This document shows, piece by piece, positions 1 to 8,957 of a stretch of DNA of 64,000 nt; the stretch's first letter is position 1; each line of letters starts with the position of its first letter. Source of the DNA: Paractinoplanes deccanensis (GTDB lineage Bacteria > Actinomycetota > Actinomycetes > Mycobacteriales > Micromonosporaceae); contig NZ_BOMI01000146.1 of NCBI RefSeq assembly GCF_016862115.1, forward strand, positions 118,904 through 182,903, in the 5' to 3' direction. A program made the position numbers and the translations under genes. The notes under the pieces are model-generated. The model worked only from the letters and a program-made list of their open reading frames with translations. It searched no databases and was not told the origin of the DNA.

Positions 1-2
1 AC

Positions 3-1328
3 TACATCGTCCTGCTGGTGCTGTGGACCGGCCTGGTGGTGCTCACCCTGGTGGCCTACCTGGCGGTGCTGTTCACCGGCCGGTACCCGGCCGCGATCCG
101 CGCCTACAACCTCGGCGTCCTGCGCTGGGGCTGGCGCGTCGGCTACTACGGCTACCAGGCCCTCGGCACGGACCGGTACCCGCCGTTCACCCTTGCCGAC
201 GACCCCGCCTATCCGGCACGCCTGCACCTGGAGCCGGACGGCCCGCCGCCGCGCTGGCTGCCGCTGGTGGCCTGGTTGTTCGCGATCCCGCACCTGGTGC
301 TCCTCGGCGCGCTGACCGGGGCGGCCACCCGGCAGAACGGCGTCCCGGTGAGCGTCGTCGGCGCCGCCGTGCTGATCGCCGGCTTCGCGCTCCTCTTCAC
401 GGCCAGGTACCCGGGCGGCCTGCACGACCTGCTGGTCGGCATCGCCCGCTGGAACCTGCGGGTCGCCGCGTATCTGACCCTGCTCACTCCGCGCTACCCG
501 CCGTTCCGGCTGGACCAGGGCGGCGCCGAGCCGGACGAGCCGCCACCGGACGAGCCGGTGCGAGCGGCACCGCCACGGGCCGGTTCGGCGGCGGGTCCCG
601 TCGTCGCGCTGGTGGCCGGCGTGCTGCTGCTCGCCCCGGCAGCCGGGACGGGCATCGGCGGCGCCGTGCTGCTCGGCCTGGACGCGTCCCGCGACGGCGC
701 GGGCTACGTGACCAGCCCGGCGGTGCAGCTGAGCACCGCCACGGCGGCCGTCACGGCGGAGAACCTGACGATCACCGACGCCGGCCTGTGGACGCGCAAC
801 GTCGCCGACGTGGGCGGCCTGCGGGTGACCGCCACCTCGCCGTCCGGCCGTCCGCTCTTCGTCGGCATCGCACCGGAGAGCGCGGTCGACACCTGGCTGG
901 CCGGCACCGCCCACGACGAGCTGGCCGCGCTGAGGTCGGGCGAGGCGCGCTACCACCGCGCCGACGGCGTGACCCGGTCGCTGGCCGACCCGGCGGCCCA
1001 GCCGTTCTGGATCTCCTCCGCGACCGGCCCCGGCACGACCACCCTGGAGTGGAACGTGACCGACGGCAACTACGCCGTGGTCGTCGCCAACCTCGACGGC
1101 ACGCCGGGCGTGGCCGCCGACGTCCGCGGCGGGATCCAGGTGCCCGACCTGACCGGCCTGGGCGCGGGCCTGCTCACCACGGGCATCGTGCTCGGCGCCG
1201 TCGCGATCGGGCTGATCGTCCTGGGCGGCGTCGGTCTCGGCCGCCGCCACACCGAACCACCCCCGCCGGCGGCCGGACCGGCCGGACCGGCGCCGCAGAA
1301 GGTACCGCCGGCAACCGTCGGATCGTGA
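3..1328 (+). CDS. DUF4389 membrane protein (5' end may lie outside the window)
   Basis: The frame is already open at the left edge, so the true start may be missing; the first start codon inside the window is GTG at 18. The protein carries two copies of the DUF4389 pattern. Each is a hydrophobic helix followed by an FTGRYP- or FTARYP-type motif and ending in RYPPF, at roughly residues 15-57 and 125-165. A further helix near 190-220 is followed by a soluble stretch of about 150 residues with a beta-rich look, then a last helix near 380-405 and a short Pro-rich tail. This suggests an integral membrane protein with one extracytoplasmic domain. The function of DUF4389 is not known. The gene ends just before a strong hairpin shared with the convergent CBS-domain gene. 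Confidence 0.8.
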   Translation, partial: YIVLLVLWTGLVVLTLVAYLAVLFTGRYPAAIRAYNLGVLRWGWRVGYYGYQALGTDRYPPFTLADDPAYPARLHLEPDGPPPRWLPLVAWLFAIPHLVLLGALTGAATRQNGVPVSVVGAAVLIAGFALLFTARYPGGLHDLLVGIARWNLRVAAYLTLLTPRYPPFRLDQGGAEPDEPPPDEPVRAAPPRAGSAAGPVVALVAGVLLLAPAAGTGIGGAVLLGLDASRDGAGYVTSPAVQLSTATAAVTAENLTITDAGLWTRNVADVGGLRVTATSPSGRPLFVGIAPESAVDTWLAGTAHDELAALRSGEARYHRADGVTRSLADPAAQPFWISSATGPGTTTLEWNVTDGNYAVVVANLDGTPGVAADVRGGIQVPDLTGLGAGLLTTGIVLGAVAIGLIVLGGVGLGRRHTEPPPPAAGPAGPAPQKVPPATVGS

Positions 1329-1333
1329 CGATC

Positions 1334-1367
1334 GGATCGCCCGGCCCGCTTCCGGGCCGGGCGATCC
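1334..1367. terminator. Bidirectional GC-rich hairpin terminator
   Basis: A perfect 15-bp stem (GGATCGCCCGGCCCG and its complement) closes a 4-base CTTC loop. It sits between the stop codons of two convergent genes, so it can terminate transcripts from both sides. There is no T-tract, as is usual for actinomycete terminators. Confidence 0.8.
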
Positions 1368-1378
1368 GGTGACAGTGG

Positions 1379-2068
1379 TCAGCCGGCGACGGTGCCCATG
1401 CGGATGCCGAGCGACTGGCTGTCGTCGTAGTCGTACTCGATCGCGGACCGCACGTCGACCACGCCCGCCACCTGCCGGCTCATCCGCTCGGCCAGCTCGG
1501 CCGACGTGTAGCGCCGGACGCGCCCCGACAACGTGACCACGCCGTCGACGACGGCCGCGCTGACCCTGGTGCCCTCGTCGTCCACGTAGCGGCGCAGGAC
1601 GTCCGACTCGATGTCGGCCAGGATGTCCTCGTCCGGCCGCAGGTGGGCCTTGAGCAGGTCGGCCCGCGAGACGATGCCGATGAGCCGCCCGAGGTCGTCC
1701 ACGACGGGCAGCCGCTTGACGTTCTCCCTGTCCATCAGCCGCGCCGCCGCCGCGATCGACGTGCCGCTGAGCGCCACCACGGGCGGGGTGCTCATCAGGT
1801 CGGCGACGGTGCTGGCCATCGCCTTGCGCCGCTCGCCGCGACGGCGGCGGCCGTCGAAGAGCCGCGGCTCCTCGTCGCCCGCGTACTCCACCTTGCGCAG
1901 CAGGTCCGCCTCCGACACCACGCCGACCACGTGCCGGAACGCGTCGATCACCGGCACGGCGCTCAGCCTGTGCTCGATCAGCAGGTCGACCACGTCCCGG
2001 TAGGAGGCGGCAGCGTCCACCGACAGGACCGCCCCGGTCATCACATCGTCGACATTCCAGCTCTTCAC
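1379..2068 (-). CDS. CBS-domain pair plus BON domain protein
   Basis: This 229-residue protein has two CBS motifs (about residues 8-65 and 95-150, starting VDDVMTGAV and VADLMSTPP) followed by a BON domain (about 160-215, with the VVDGVVTLSGRV pattern). CBS pairs usually bind adenine nucleotides and BON domains bind lipid or membrane surfaces, so a stress or energy-sensing role is likely; this is family inference. The start is chosen because a perfect AAGGAGG at 2078-2084 precedes GTG codons at 2071 and 2068 (6- or 9-base spacing); the longer in-frame extension upstream has no ribosome binding site. Such proteins are typical members of DevR/DosR dormancy regulons in actinobacteria, and a DevR-like palindrome lies about 70 bases upstream. 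Confidence 0.88.
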   Translation of the reverse strand: MKSWNVDDVMTGAVLSVDAAASYRDVVDLLIEHRLSAVPVIDAFRHVVGVVSEADLLRKVEYAGDEEPRLFDGRRRRGERRKAMASTVADLMSTPPVVALSGTSIAAAARLMDRENVKRLPVVDDLGRLIGIVSRADLLKAHLRPDEDILADIESDVLRRYVDDEGTRVSAAVVDGVVTLSGRVRRYTSAELAERMSRQVAGVVDVRSAIEYDYDDSQSLGIRMGTVAG

Positions 2069-2132
2069 CACGCCCACCCTCCTTCGACAAGCTTCAATCC
2101 GGACCGTACGGCGGCGCGCACCCGCCGCATCA

Positions 2133-2146
2133 GGGCCGATCGGCCC
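2133..2146. promoter_or_regulatory. DevR/OsdR-like palindrome GGGCCGATCGGCCC
   Basis: This perfect 14-bp palindrome in the divergent region between the CBS-BON gene and the GH65 gene fits the GGGNC-N4-GNCCC pattern of actinobacterial dormancy boxes (mycobacterial consensus GGGACTTTAGTCCC). Its centre is 71 bases upstream of the CBS-BON start and about 135 bases upstream of the GH65 start. The regulator is inferred. Confidence 0.5.
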
Positions 2147-2274
2147 CACGATCCGGGACCTGCGGATCGGGCCGGCGGGAGCACACGGGGCGTTCGACCC
2201 TCGTGAGCCGGGACGGCCTCGCACAGTCTGGAAGGGGCGGCCCGTTCCGCCCGGACGAGCGAGCGGAGGCGCAG

Positions 2275-4641
2275 ATGATCCGCCACCCGGCGTACGCCGT
2301 GGAGCCGTGGCAGGTGCGCGAGACGTATCTCGACCGGGCCGTGCTGGCGCGCTCGGAGTCGCTCTTCGCGCTGTCGAACGGGCATCTCGGCCTGCGGGGC
2401 AACCTCGACGAGGGTGATCCGCACGCGCTGCCCGGCACCTACCTCAACTCGTTCTACGAGCTGCGTCCCCTGCCGTACGCCGAGGGCGGCTACGGCTATC
2501 CGGAGTCCGGCCAGACCATCGTGAACGTCACCAACGGCAAGGTGATCCGGCTGCTGGTCGACGACGAGCCCTTCGACGTACGCGAGGGTCTGCTGCGCCG
2601 GCACGAGCGGGTGCTGGACCTGCGCGCCGGGGTGCTGCGCCGCGAGGTGGAGTGGGAGACGGCCGCCGGGCGCGCGGTCCGCGTCCGCTCCACGCGGCTG
2701 GTCTCGCTCGCGCAGCGGTCCGTGGCCGCGATCGAGTACGAGGTGGAGCCGCTCGACGCGCCGGTGCGGGTGATCGTCCAGTCGGAGCTGGTCGCGAACG
2801 AGGCACAGCGCGGCCCGCTGAAGGACCCGCGGGTCTCGGCCGTGCTGCGGGCGCCGCTGGTCGCCAAGCTGAACCGCGCGGGTGACACCGGCGCGCTGCT
2901 CGCCCACAAGACCCGCGAGAGTCGCCTGCGCCTGGCCGTCGCGATGGAGCATCTCGTCGAGGGCCCTCCCGGCCTGCGCTGTGCCACCGAGGCCGAGCCG
3001 GACCTCGCGCGCACCACCGTGGTCTGCCGGCTGGCGCCCGGGCAGCGGTTGCGGCTGGTCAAGTTCCTGGCGTACGGCTGGTCGGGCCGCCGCTCCCTGC
3101 CGGCCCTGCGCGACCAGGTCGAGGCCGCGATCGAGGGCGCGCGGTTCGAGGGCTGGGAGGGACTGCTCGCCGCGCAACGCTCGCTCCTGGACACGTTCTG
3201 GGACGGCGCTGACGTCGAGGTGGAGGGCGACGCCGAGGTGCAGCAGGCGGTCCGCTTCGCGCTCTTCCACCTCTTCCAGGCCGGCGCGTGCCTGCGCGGT
3301 GAGCCGATCGCGGCCAAGGGCCTGACCGGTCCCGGGTACGACGGGCACGTCTTCTGGGACACCGAGCGCTTCGTGGTCCCCGCCCTGACGTACGTGCACC
3401 CCGCGGCGGCCGCCGAGGTCCTGCGCTGGCGGCGCGCCACGCTCGATCTGGCCAGGGAACGCGCCCAGATGCTCGGCTGGTCCGGCGCGGCCTTCCCGTG
3501 GCGGACGATCCGCGGGCAGGAATGCTCCGGGTACTGGCCGGCGGGCACGGCGGCGATGCACATCGCGGCCGACATCGCCGACGCGGTCGTGCGGTACGCC
3601 GGCGCCACCGGCGACGAGATGTTCGAACGGGACGCGGGCCTCGCCCTGCTGGTGGAGACCGCGCGGTTGTGGGCGTCCTTCGGCCATCACGACCGCAACG
3701 GCGAATTTCACCTCGACGGCGTGACCGGCCCGGACGAGTACACCGCGCTCGCCGACGACAACGTCTACACCAATCTGATGGCACGGCGGAACCTGATCGC
3801 GGCCGCCGACGCCGCGGCGCGCCTGCCGGAGCGGGCCCGGGCGCTCGGCGCCGGCGCCGAGGAGATCACTGCTTGGCGCACCGCCGCCGGGGCCATGAGC
3901 ATCCCGTACGACGACAAGCTCGGCGTGCATCCGCAGGCGCGGCGGTTCACGCTGCTGCGGGAGTGGGACTTCACCGCCACCCGCCCCGGCGAGTACCCGC
4001 TCATGCTGCACTTCCCGTACCTGGACCTCTATCGCAGCCAGGTCGTCAAGCAGGCCGACCTGGTGCTCGCCATGCATTGGTGCGGCGACGCCTTCACCGC
4101 CGAGGACAAGGCTCGCAACTTCGCCTACTACGAGCGGCGCACCGTGCGGGACTCCTCGCTCTCCGCCTGCGCCCAGGCGGTCCTGGCGGCCGAGGTCGGC
4201 CATCTGGAGCTGGCGCACGACTACATCGGCGAGGCGGTCCTGACCGACCTCGACGACCTGCATCGCAACACCAGCGAGGGGCTGCACATCGCGGCGCTCG
4301 CCGGCGGCTGGCTGTCGCTGGTCGCCGGGCTGGGCGGCATGCGCGACCACGGCGGTGTGCTGTCCTTCGCGCCACGGCTGCCCAGCCGCATCGGCCGGCT
4401 GGCGTTCTCCCTGCTCTGGCACGGGCGCCGCCTGCACGTGGAGGTCCGGCCGGCCGAGGCCGTGTACTCCCTGCGGAACGGTGGTGGCGAGATCGAACTG
4501 TGGCATCACGGCGAACCGGTCGTCCTCACCGCCGGCGCCCCGGTGCGCCTGCCGATTCCGGCCGCCGTGCCGCTGACCGCCGAGCCGGTCCAGCCGCCCG
4601 GGCGCAGGCCGGCCCGCCGCCGCGACCTCATCAAGGAGTGA
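2275..4641 (+). CDS. Glycoside hydrolase family 65 protein (disaccharide phosphorylase type)
   Basis: The 788-residue protein has the normal GH65 length and layout: an N-terminal beta-sandwich (about 1-260), a linker, an (alpha/alpha)6 catalytic barrel (about 310-690) and a C-terminal beta domain. The catalytic glutamate is in VTGPDEYTALADDNVYTN; the family motifs FWDTERF, KQADLVLAM and DSSLS are also present. Members are inverting phosphorylases of alpha-glucosides (maltose, trehalose, kojibiose, nigerose) or hydrolases; the substrate cannot be fixed from sequence. No beta-phosphoglucomutase gene, a frequent partner, is next to it. ATG 2275 is preferred because GAGCGGAGG at 2261-2269 precedes it. 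The kinase gene follows after 2 bases, so the two are probably co-transcribed. Confidence 0.92.
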   Translation: MIRHPAYAVEPWQVRETYLDRAVLARSESLFALSNGHLGLRGNLDEGDPHALPGTYLNSFYELRPLPYAEGGYGYPESGQTIVNVTNGKVIRLLVDDEPFDVREGLLRRHERVLDLRAGVLRREVEWETAAGRAVRVRSTRLVSLAQRSVAAIEYEVEPLDAPVRVIVQSELVANEAQRGPLKDPRVSAVLRAPLVAKLNRAGDTGALLAHKTRESRLRLAVAMEHLVEGPPGLRCATEAEPDLARTTVVCRLAPGQRLRLVKFLAYGWSGRRSLPALRDQVEAAIEGARFEGWEGLLAAQRSLLDTFWDGADVEVEGDAEVQQAVRFALFHLFQAGACLRGEPIAAKGLTGPGYDGHVFWDTERFVVPALTYVHPAAAAEVLRWRRATLDLARERAQMLGWSGAAFPWRTIRGQECSGYWPAGTAAMHIAADIADAVVRYAGATGDEMFERDAGLALLVETARLWASFGHHDRNGEFHLDGVTGPDEYTALADDNVYTNLMARRNLIAAADAAARLPERARALGAGAEEITAWRTAAGAMSIPYDDKLGVHPQARRFTLLREWDFTATRPGEYPLMLHFPYLDLYRSQVVKQADLVLAMHWCGDAFTAEDKARNFAYYERRTVRDSSLSACAQAVLAAEVGHLELAHDYIGEAVLTDLDDLHRNTSEGLHIAALAGGWLSLVAGLGGMRDHGGVLSFAPRLPSRIGRLAFSLLWHGRRLHVEVRPAEAVYSLRNGGGEIELWHHGEPVVLTAGAPVRLPIPAAVPLTAEPVQPPGRRPARRRDLIKE

Positions 4642-4643
4642 CC

Positions 4644-5999
4644 ATGTCTCACCACAGCGGGGATCTTCTCGACCGGCGCTACCGGCTCGACGACCGCATC
4701 GCCTCCGGCGGCATGGGCGACGTGTGGCACGGCACCGACATCGTGCTGAACCGCGCCGTCGCGGTGAAGACGCTCCGCGACGACCGGGCCGCCGACCCGC
4801 AGTTCCGAAGCCGGTTCCGGCAGGAGGCCCGTGCCATGGCGGCGCTGCACCACCCGGGCATCGCCGACGTGTACGACTTCGGCAAGGAACCCGGTGATCC
4901 GTACCTGGTGATGGCCCTGGTCGGCGGGCAGCCGCTGGACGAGCGGATCGCGAAGGCGGGACGGTTGCCGGTCCGCGAGACCATGACGACGGTCGCCCAG
5001 GTGGGCCGTGCCCTCCAGGCGGCGCACGACGCCGGGATCGTGCACCGGGACGTCAAGCCGGGCAACATCATCGTCCAGCCGGACGGCACCGCGGTGCTGG
5101 TCGACTTCGGCATCGCCCGCTCGGGCGGCTCACCCGCCCTCACCGGCGTGCGCGAGGTCATCGGCACCGCCCACTACCTCGCGCCCGAGCGGATGTCGCA
5201 CCACACGGCCGGGCCGGCCGCCGACGTGTACGCGCTGGGCGCGGTGGCCTACCACTGCCTCGCCGGGCGCCCGCCGTTCCTCGGCGAGGGGTCGCTCGCG
5301 GTCGCCGTGCAGCACCTTCACGACCAGCCGCCGCCGCTGCCCGCCGACATCCCGCCGACGGCGCGCGACATCGTGATGACCGCGCTCGAGAAGGAGCCGG
5401 GTGCCCGCTTCCCGTCGGCCGCCGCGATGGCGGAGGCCGCCGAGCGGGCCGCCGCCGAGGGCACCACTGTGGCCGTGGCGACCGACTACCTGAGCGCCGG
5501 GTACGCCCCGCCGACGCAACCTGTCGCGAGGCCGCGGCGCCGTCCACGCGCTCTGCTGGTGGTCCTGCTGGCGCTGGTGACCCTCCTCGGCGCGTCCGCC
5601 GCCCTGGCGCTCACCGATCCGTTCGGATCGCACCCACCGGCGCCGAGTCCCTCGACGTCGGCACCGGCCACACCGTCCTCCCCCGCCACCAGCCGGCCGG
5701 CGCCCGTCCCCGACGGCTCGCCGTCCGGCGAGGAGGACCACTCCACCGAGCCCTCGACACCCACGACGACGCATCGGAACCCGACAGCCACGCCGACCAG
5801 GACCCCGCCGAAGACCCCCACGGGGACACCGACCGGCACGCCCACCGCCACACCCACCAAGACTCCGACGAAGACTCCGACGGGAACGCCCACGGGAACA
5901 CCCACGGGCGGGCAGACGGGCACCACGCCGTCGCCCACCGTCCAGCAGACCACCGTGCCGCCGTCCCCGCCGCCCACGGTGAACCCCAGCGGGCGCTGA
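4644..5999 (+). CDS. Membrane-anchored Ser/Thr protein kinase (PknB type)
   Basis: The 451-residue protein begins with a kinase domain (about 10-265) with all key motifs: glycine loop IASGGMGDVW, VAVKT lysine, HRDVKPGN catalytic loop, DFG, and LAPE. A single transmembrane helix follows at about 300-325 (LLVVLLALVTLLG), then an outer Thr/Pro-rich tail of TPT/TGTPT repeats with no recognisable sensor domain such as PASTA. It probably phosphorylates cytoplasmic proteins in response to a wall or envelope cue. AAGGAG at 4633-4638 overlaps the end of the GH65 gene, so the two are translationally linked. The repeated tail may vary in length between strains. Confidence 0.95.
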   Translation: MSHHSGDLLDRRYRLDDRIASGGMGDVWHGTDIVLNRAVAVKTLRDDRAADPQFRSRFRQEARAMAALHHPGIADVYDFGKEPGDPYLVMALVGGQPLDERIAKAGRLPVRETMTTVAQVGRALQAAHDAGIVHRDVKPGNIIVQPDGTAVLVDFGIARSGGSPALTGVREVIGTAHYLAPERMSHHTAGPAADVYALGAVAYHCLAGRPPFLGEGSLAVAVQHLHDQPPPLPADIPPTARDIVMTALEKEPGARFPSAAAMAEAAERAAAEGTTVAVATDYLSAGYAPPTQPVARPRRRPRALLVVLLALVTLLGASAALALTDPFGSHPPAPSPSTSAPATPSSPATSRPAPVPDGSPSGEEDHSTEPSTPTTTHRNPTATPTRTPPKTPTGTPTGTPTATPTKTPTKTPTGTPTGTPTGGQTGTTPSPTVQQTTVPPSPPPTVNPSGR

Positions 6000-6122
6000 G
6001 GCGAGCACGAGCGTCGCAGCGCGAGTCCCCCGGCCGGGTTCTCCACACGCTCTCCATGCCGGTTGCACACCGCCACCATCCCGGCGGGCCACTGTGGAGG
6101 TGACGAAAGGAAGGGAGGAGTC

Positions 6123-6851
6123 ATGAAGACGATGACCCGCCGCACGGCCGCCCTGGTCGCGGCCGGCACGCTCGGGCTGGGTGGGCTCGCGATCGCGGCT
6201 CCGGCACTGGCCGGCGACGGCCCGTTCGGCCCCGGCCCGTCCGGCACGGCGACCCCCGGCCCCGGCGCGCGAGGCAACGGCATGGGCCCCGGCTCCGGCA
6301 TGGGTTCCGGTTATGGCATGGGTTCCGGTTATGGCATGGGTTCCGGCTACGGGATGGGTTCCGGCTACGAGGACGGCACCTGCTACCGGGTGCCGGTCAC
6401 CGACCAGCAGGGCACGCTGACCGCCGCGCAGAAGACGACGCTGGCGTCCATGGCGCAGGAGGAGAAGCTCGCGCACGACCTGTACCAGGCGTTCGCGGCC
6501 CGCTACGACGCTGTCGTGTTCGACCACATCGCCGCCGCGGAGACCCGGCACCTGAGCCTGGTCCGCACGCTGCTTCAGCGTTACGGCCTCAGCGACCCCA
6601 CCACCGGGCAACCGGCCGGCCGGTTCACCGACAAGGCCGTGCAGGCCACCTACGACAAGCTGCTCGCGCAGGGCGAGCAGAGCCGGTCCGCCGCGCTGGC
6701 CGCCGGGCAGCAGGTGGAACGCGCCGACATCGACGCCCTGAAGGCCGCCCTCGCCGGGCTGACCGCGCCGGACGTCAAACAGGTCTACACCAACCTGCTC
6801 GCCGCCTCGCAGCGTCACCTGGCCGCCTTCACCCGCTGGGCGACCCGGTGA
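6123..6851 (+). CDS. Secreted DUF2202 ferritin-like protein with GMGSGY repeats
   Basis: The 242-residue protein has an Ala-rich signal peptide (about 1-32, cleavage probably after ALA), a Gly/Pro-rich low-complexity stretch that includes four GMGSGY repeats (about 59-82), and a C-terminal DUF2202 helical domain (about 100-240). The domain contains EEKLAHDLYQAF and the HIAAAETRHL segment typical of this ferritin-like fold, whose Glu/His residues could bind metal. The function is unknown; an extracellular metal-related role is an inference. GGGAGG at 6113-6118 supports the ATG. Its 3' end overlaps the convergent histidine kinase gene by 23 bases. Confidence 0.85.
   Translation: MKTMTRRTAALVAAGTLGLGGLAIAAPALAGDGPFGPGPSGTATPGPGARGNGMGPGSGMGSGYGMGSGYGMGSGYGMGSGYEDGTCYRVPVTDQQGTLTAAQKTTLASMAQEEKLAHDLYQAFAARYDAVVFDHIAAAETRHLSLVRTLLQRYGLSDPTTGQPAGRFTDKAVQATYDKLLAQGEQSRSAALAAGQQVERADIDALKAALAGLTAPDVKQVYTNLLAASQRHLAAFTRWATR
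6297..6368 (+). repeat. Four 18-bp tandem repeats inside the DUF2202 gene
   Basis: The unit GGCATGGGTTCCGGTTAT occurs twice exactly, followed by two copies with one to three changes. Each encodes Gly-Met-Gly-Ser-Gly-Tyr. Near-identity at DNA level points to recent expansion by slippage; the Met-rich spacing could bind soft metals such as copper (inference). Confidence 0.85.
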
Positions 6852-8202
6852 CACCGCCGGCCAGGGGCAGCCGCATGGTCACGGTCACGCCGCCACCGTC
6901 CGGCGAGTCGAGGGCGACCGTGCCGCCGTGCGCGGTGACCAGCTCCCGGACGACGGCGAGGCCGATGCCGGAGCCGGTGGTGCCGGCAGTGTCCCGGCCG
7001 CGCCACAGGCGGTCGAACGCGTGCGGAAGCTCGTCGGGCGCCATGCCCGGGCCGGTGTCCGCGACGCGGATCACGGCGTGGCCCTCCTCGGCCCGCGCTT
7101 GCACGTGCAGCCGGTCACCGGGCCGGCAGTAACGGGCGGCGTTGGCGAGCAGGTTGCCCACGGCCTGATGCAGCCGGTCCGGATCGGCCCGCACCGGCAC
7201 ACGCCGGTCGAGGTCGGTGCTCACGGCCAGCCCGGCGGCGTCCAGCCGGGGGCGCTGCGCCGCCAGCGCCGCGGCGGCGATCCGCGCCAGATCGGTCTCG
7301 GTCAGGCGCAGGGACAGGGCGGCGGACTCGGCAGCCGACAGATCGGCGAGGTCCTGCACGATCCGGCCCAGCCGCAGGGACTGGTCGTGCAGGGCCGCCA
7401 GCCGCGGCGCGTCGGCCGCCCGGAGCCCGTCGCGAAGCTCCTCCAGGCCCGCCTGCAATCCGGCCAGCGGCGTACGCAACTCGTGCGCGATGTCGGCGGC
7501 CACCCGGCGGCGGACGGTATCCGCCCGCACGATCTCGTCGGCCATGGTGTCGAACGCCTGCGCCACCTCGCCCAGCTCGCCCGGCGCCCGCAGCCGGGCA
7601 CGGGCCGTGCGGTCACCGGCGGCGAACCGGTGTGCCGTCCCGGCCAGGGCCACCAGCGGCCGGGCCAGCCGGCCGGAGACGAAGGCGCTCACCAGCAGCG
7701 ACGCCAGCAACGCCGCAGCCGCCGCCCCGGCCACCCACGACCAGGCGACCGTGCGGCCGGCGGGCACACTCGCCGGAAACGCCAGCCGGACGCTGCCGAC
7801 CCGCTGCCCGCCGACGTCGACCGGCTGCTCCACGACCGGCGCGGATGCGTCCGCACCGTGCATGCCGCCCGCGCCGGGTCCCATGCCACGGCCCGGCCAC
7901 ACCATGACCCCACCCGTGTCCCGCACCACCAGCCGGGCGTCGGCCGCGGCGGCGAGCGCCGACGCGGCCGACAGGTCCGCGCCGCTCCAGTCACCCGAGC
8001 GTGCGTACCCGTCGGCGGCGGCGCTCGCCACCTGGGCCGCGACCCGCTGCCGGTCCTGCCGGGCCGCGCTGGCGAGCCCGCGGTCGGTGGCGACCAGCGC
8101 GGCAACCGTCAGCACCACCACCGAGGAGAACGCCACCAGCACGAACGCCGCCAGGAGGCGACGGCCCAGCGGGCCGGTCAGCGCCGAGCGGTCACCGGTC
8201 AC
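6829..8202 (-). CDS. OmpR-family sensor histidine kinase
   Basis: The 457-residue protein has an N-terminal helix (about 14-38), an outer sensor loop of roughly 110 residues containing a short Gly/Met/His stretch (GRGMGPGAGGMHGAD), a second helix (about 155-178), a HAMP domain, a dimerisation/H-box region with AHELRTPLAG (phospho-accepting His near 243) and a HATPase domain with the LLANAARY N-box, DTGPGM and GSGIGLAVV. It should autophosphorylate and pass phosphate to the response regulator whose gene overlaps its start by 11 bases. The Met/His-containing loop, and the convergent DUF2202 gene with Met repeats, hint at a metal signal; this is speculative. Confidence 0.93.
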   Translation of the reverse strand: MTGDRSALTGPLGRRLLAAFVLVAFSSVVVLTVAALVATDRGLASAARQDRQRVAAQVASAAADGYARSGDWSGADLSAASALAAAADARLVVRDTGGVMVWPGRGMGPGAGGMHGADASAPVVEQPVDVGGQRVGSVRLAFPASVPAGRTVAWSWVAGAAAAALLASLLVSAFVSGRLARPLVALAGTAHRFAAGDRTARARLRAPGELGEVAQAFDTMADEIVRADTVRRRVAADIAHELRTPLAGLQAGLEELRDGLRAADAPRLAALHDQSLRLGRIVQDLADLSAAESAALSLRLTETDLARIAAAALAAQRPRLDAAGLAVSTDLDRRVPVRADPDRLHQAVGNLLANAARYCRPGDRLHVQARAEEGHAVIRVADTGPGMAPDELPHAFDRLWRGRDTAGTTGSGIGLAVVRELVTAHGGTVALDSPDGGGVTVTMRLPLAGGVTGSPSG

Positions 8203-8890
8203 GCGACCACCCCAGCCGGTAGCCGACGCCGAGCACGGTCGCCACGAGGTGCGCGGCGTCCGGCCCGAGCTTGCGGCGCAGGTTCTTCACGTGCGAGTCG
8301 ATCGTGCGCTCGTAACCGGGGAACTCGTACCCCCGGACCTGATTGATCAGCTCGTAGCGCGAGTAGACCCGCCCGGGCGTGGCGGCCAGCGCGGTCAGCA
8401 CGCCCCACTCGGTCGGCGTGAGCTCCAGCAGAGCCCCGTCGAGGTGCGCCTCGTGCCGGGCCTCGTCGAGGCGCAGCCGCCCACCGCCGAACGTCACCGC
8501 GCCGGCGCCACCGCCGGTCGCGGCACGGGTGCGGTGCAGCACCGCCTCGACACGCAGCACCAACTCGGTCGGCGAGAACGGCTTGGTCACGTAGTCGTCG
8601 GCGCCGCCGCGCAGCCCTTCGATCCGGTCGTCGACACTGCTCCGCGCGGTCAGCACCACCACCGGCACCTCCCGGCCACCCTCGCGCGCGACGGCCAGCA
8701 CCTCCCGGCCGTCCACGTCGGGCAGGCCGAGGTCCAGCACGACCAGCTCCACCCCGCCGCCGGTCACCAGCTCGATCGCCTCGGCCCCGGATCCGGTGCT
8801 GCGCACCGCGTGACCGGCCCGCTCCAGATAACGGCGGACCAGCTCCCGCAGCTCCCGATCGTCCTCGACGACGAGCACGGCACCCGACAC
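8192..8890 (-). CDS. OmpR/PhoB-family response regulator
   Basis: A complete receiver domain comes first (acidic pair in VVEDD, phospho-acceptor Asp in VVLDLGLPD, Thr in VVLTA, Lys in VTKPF), followed by a winged-helix Trans_reg_C domain ending GVGYRLGW. The start is set at GTG 8890 (232 residues), right before the receiver's first beta strand, rather than the upstream GTG at 8917. The kinase gene follows with an 11-base overlap, so the pair is one operon. A DevR-like palindrome (8926-8939) lies about 36 bases upstream of the start. Confidence 0.93.
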   Translation of the reverse strand: MSGAVLVVEDDRELRELVRRYLERAGHAVRSTGSGAEAIELVTGGGVELVVLDLGLPDVDGREVLAVAREGGREVPVVVLTARSSVDDRIEGLRGGADDYVTKPFSPTELVLRVEAVLHRTRAATGGGAGAVTFGGGRLRLDEARHEAHLDGALLELTPTEWGVLTALAATPGRVYSRYELINQVRGYEFPGYERTIDSHVKNLRRKLGPDAAHLVATVLGVGYRLGWSRDR

Positions 8891-8925
8891 ACTGCCACCC
8901 TGCCCGCGAGGCGACACCGCGGACA

Positions 8926-8939
8926 GGGCCGACCGGCCC
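8926..8939. promoter_or_regulatory. DevR/OsdR-like near-palindrome upstream of the response regulator
   Basis: GGGCCGACCGGCCC differs by one base from the site at 2133 and fits the same GGGCC-N4-GGCCC pattern. It lies between the zinc-ribbon gene and the response regulator gene, both on the minus strand. Confidence 0.4.
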
Positions 8940-8957
8940 GCTTCCGGCGGCGAATTC

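Noticed and set aside
2065..4509. An 814-codon open frame on the minus strand opposite the GH65 gene
   Set aside because: It is a GC-rich shadow of the GH65 gene with Arg/Gln/His-rich composition and no domain; the plus-strand gene has full GH65 motifs.
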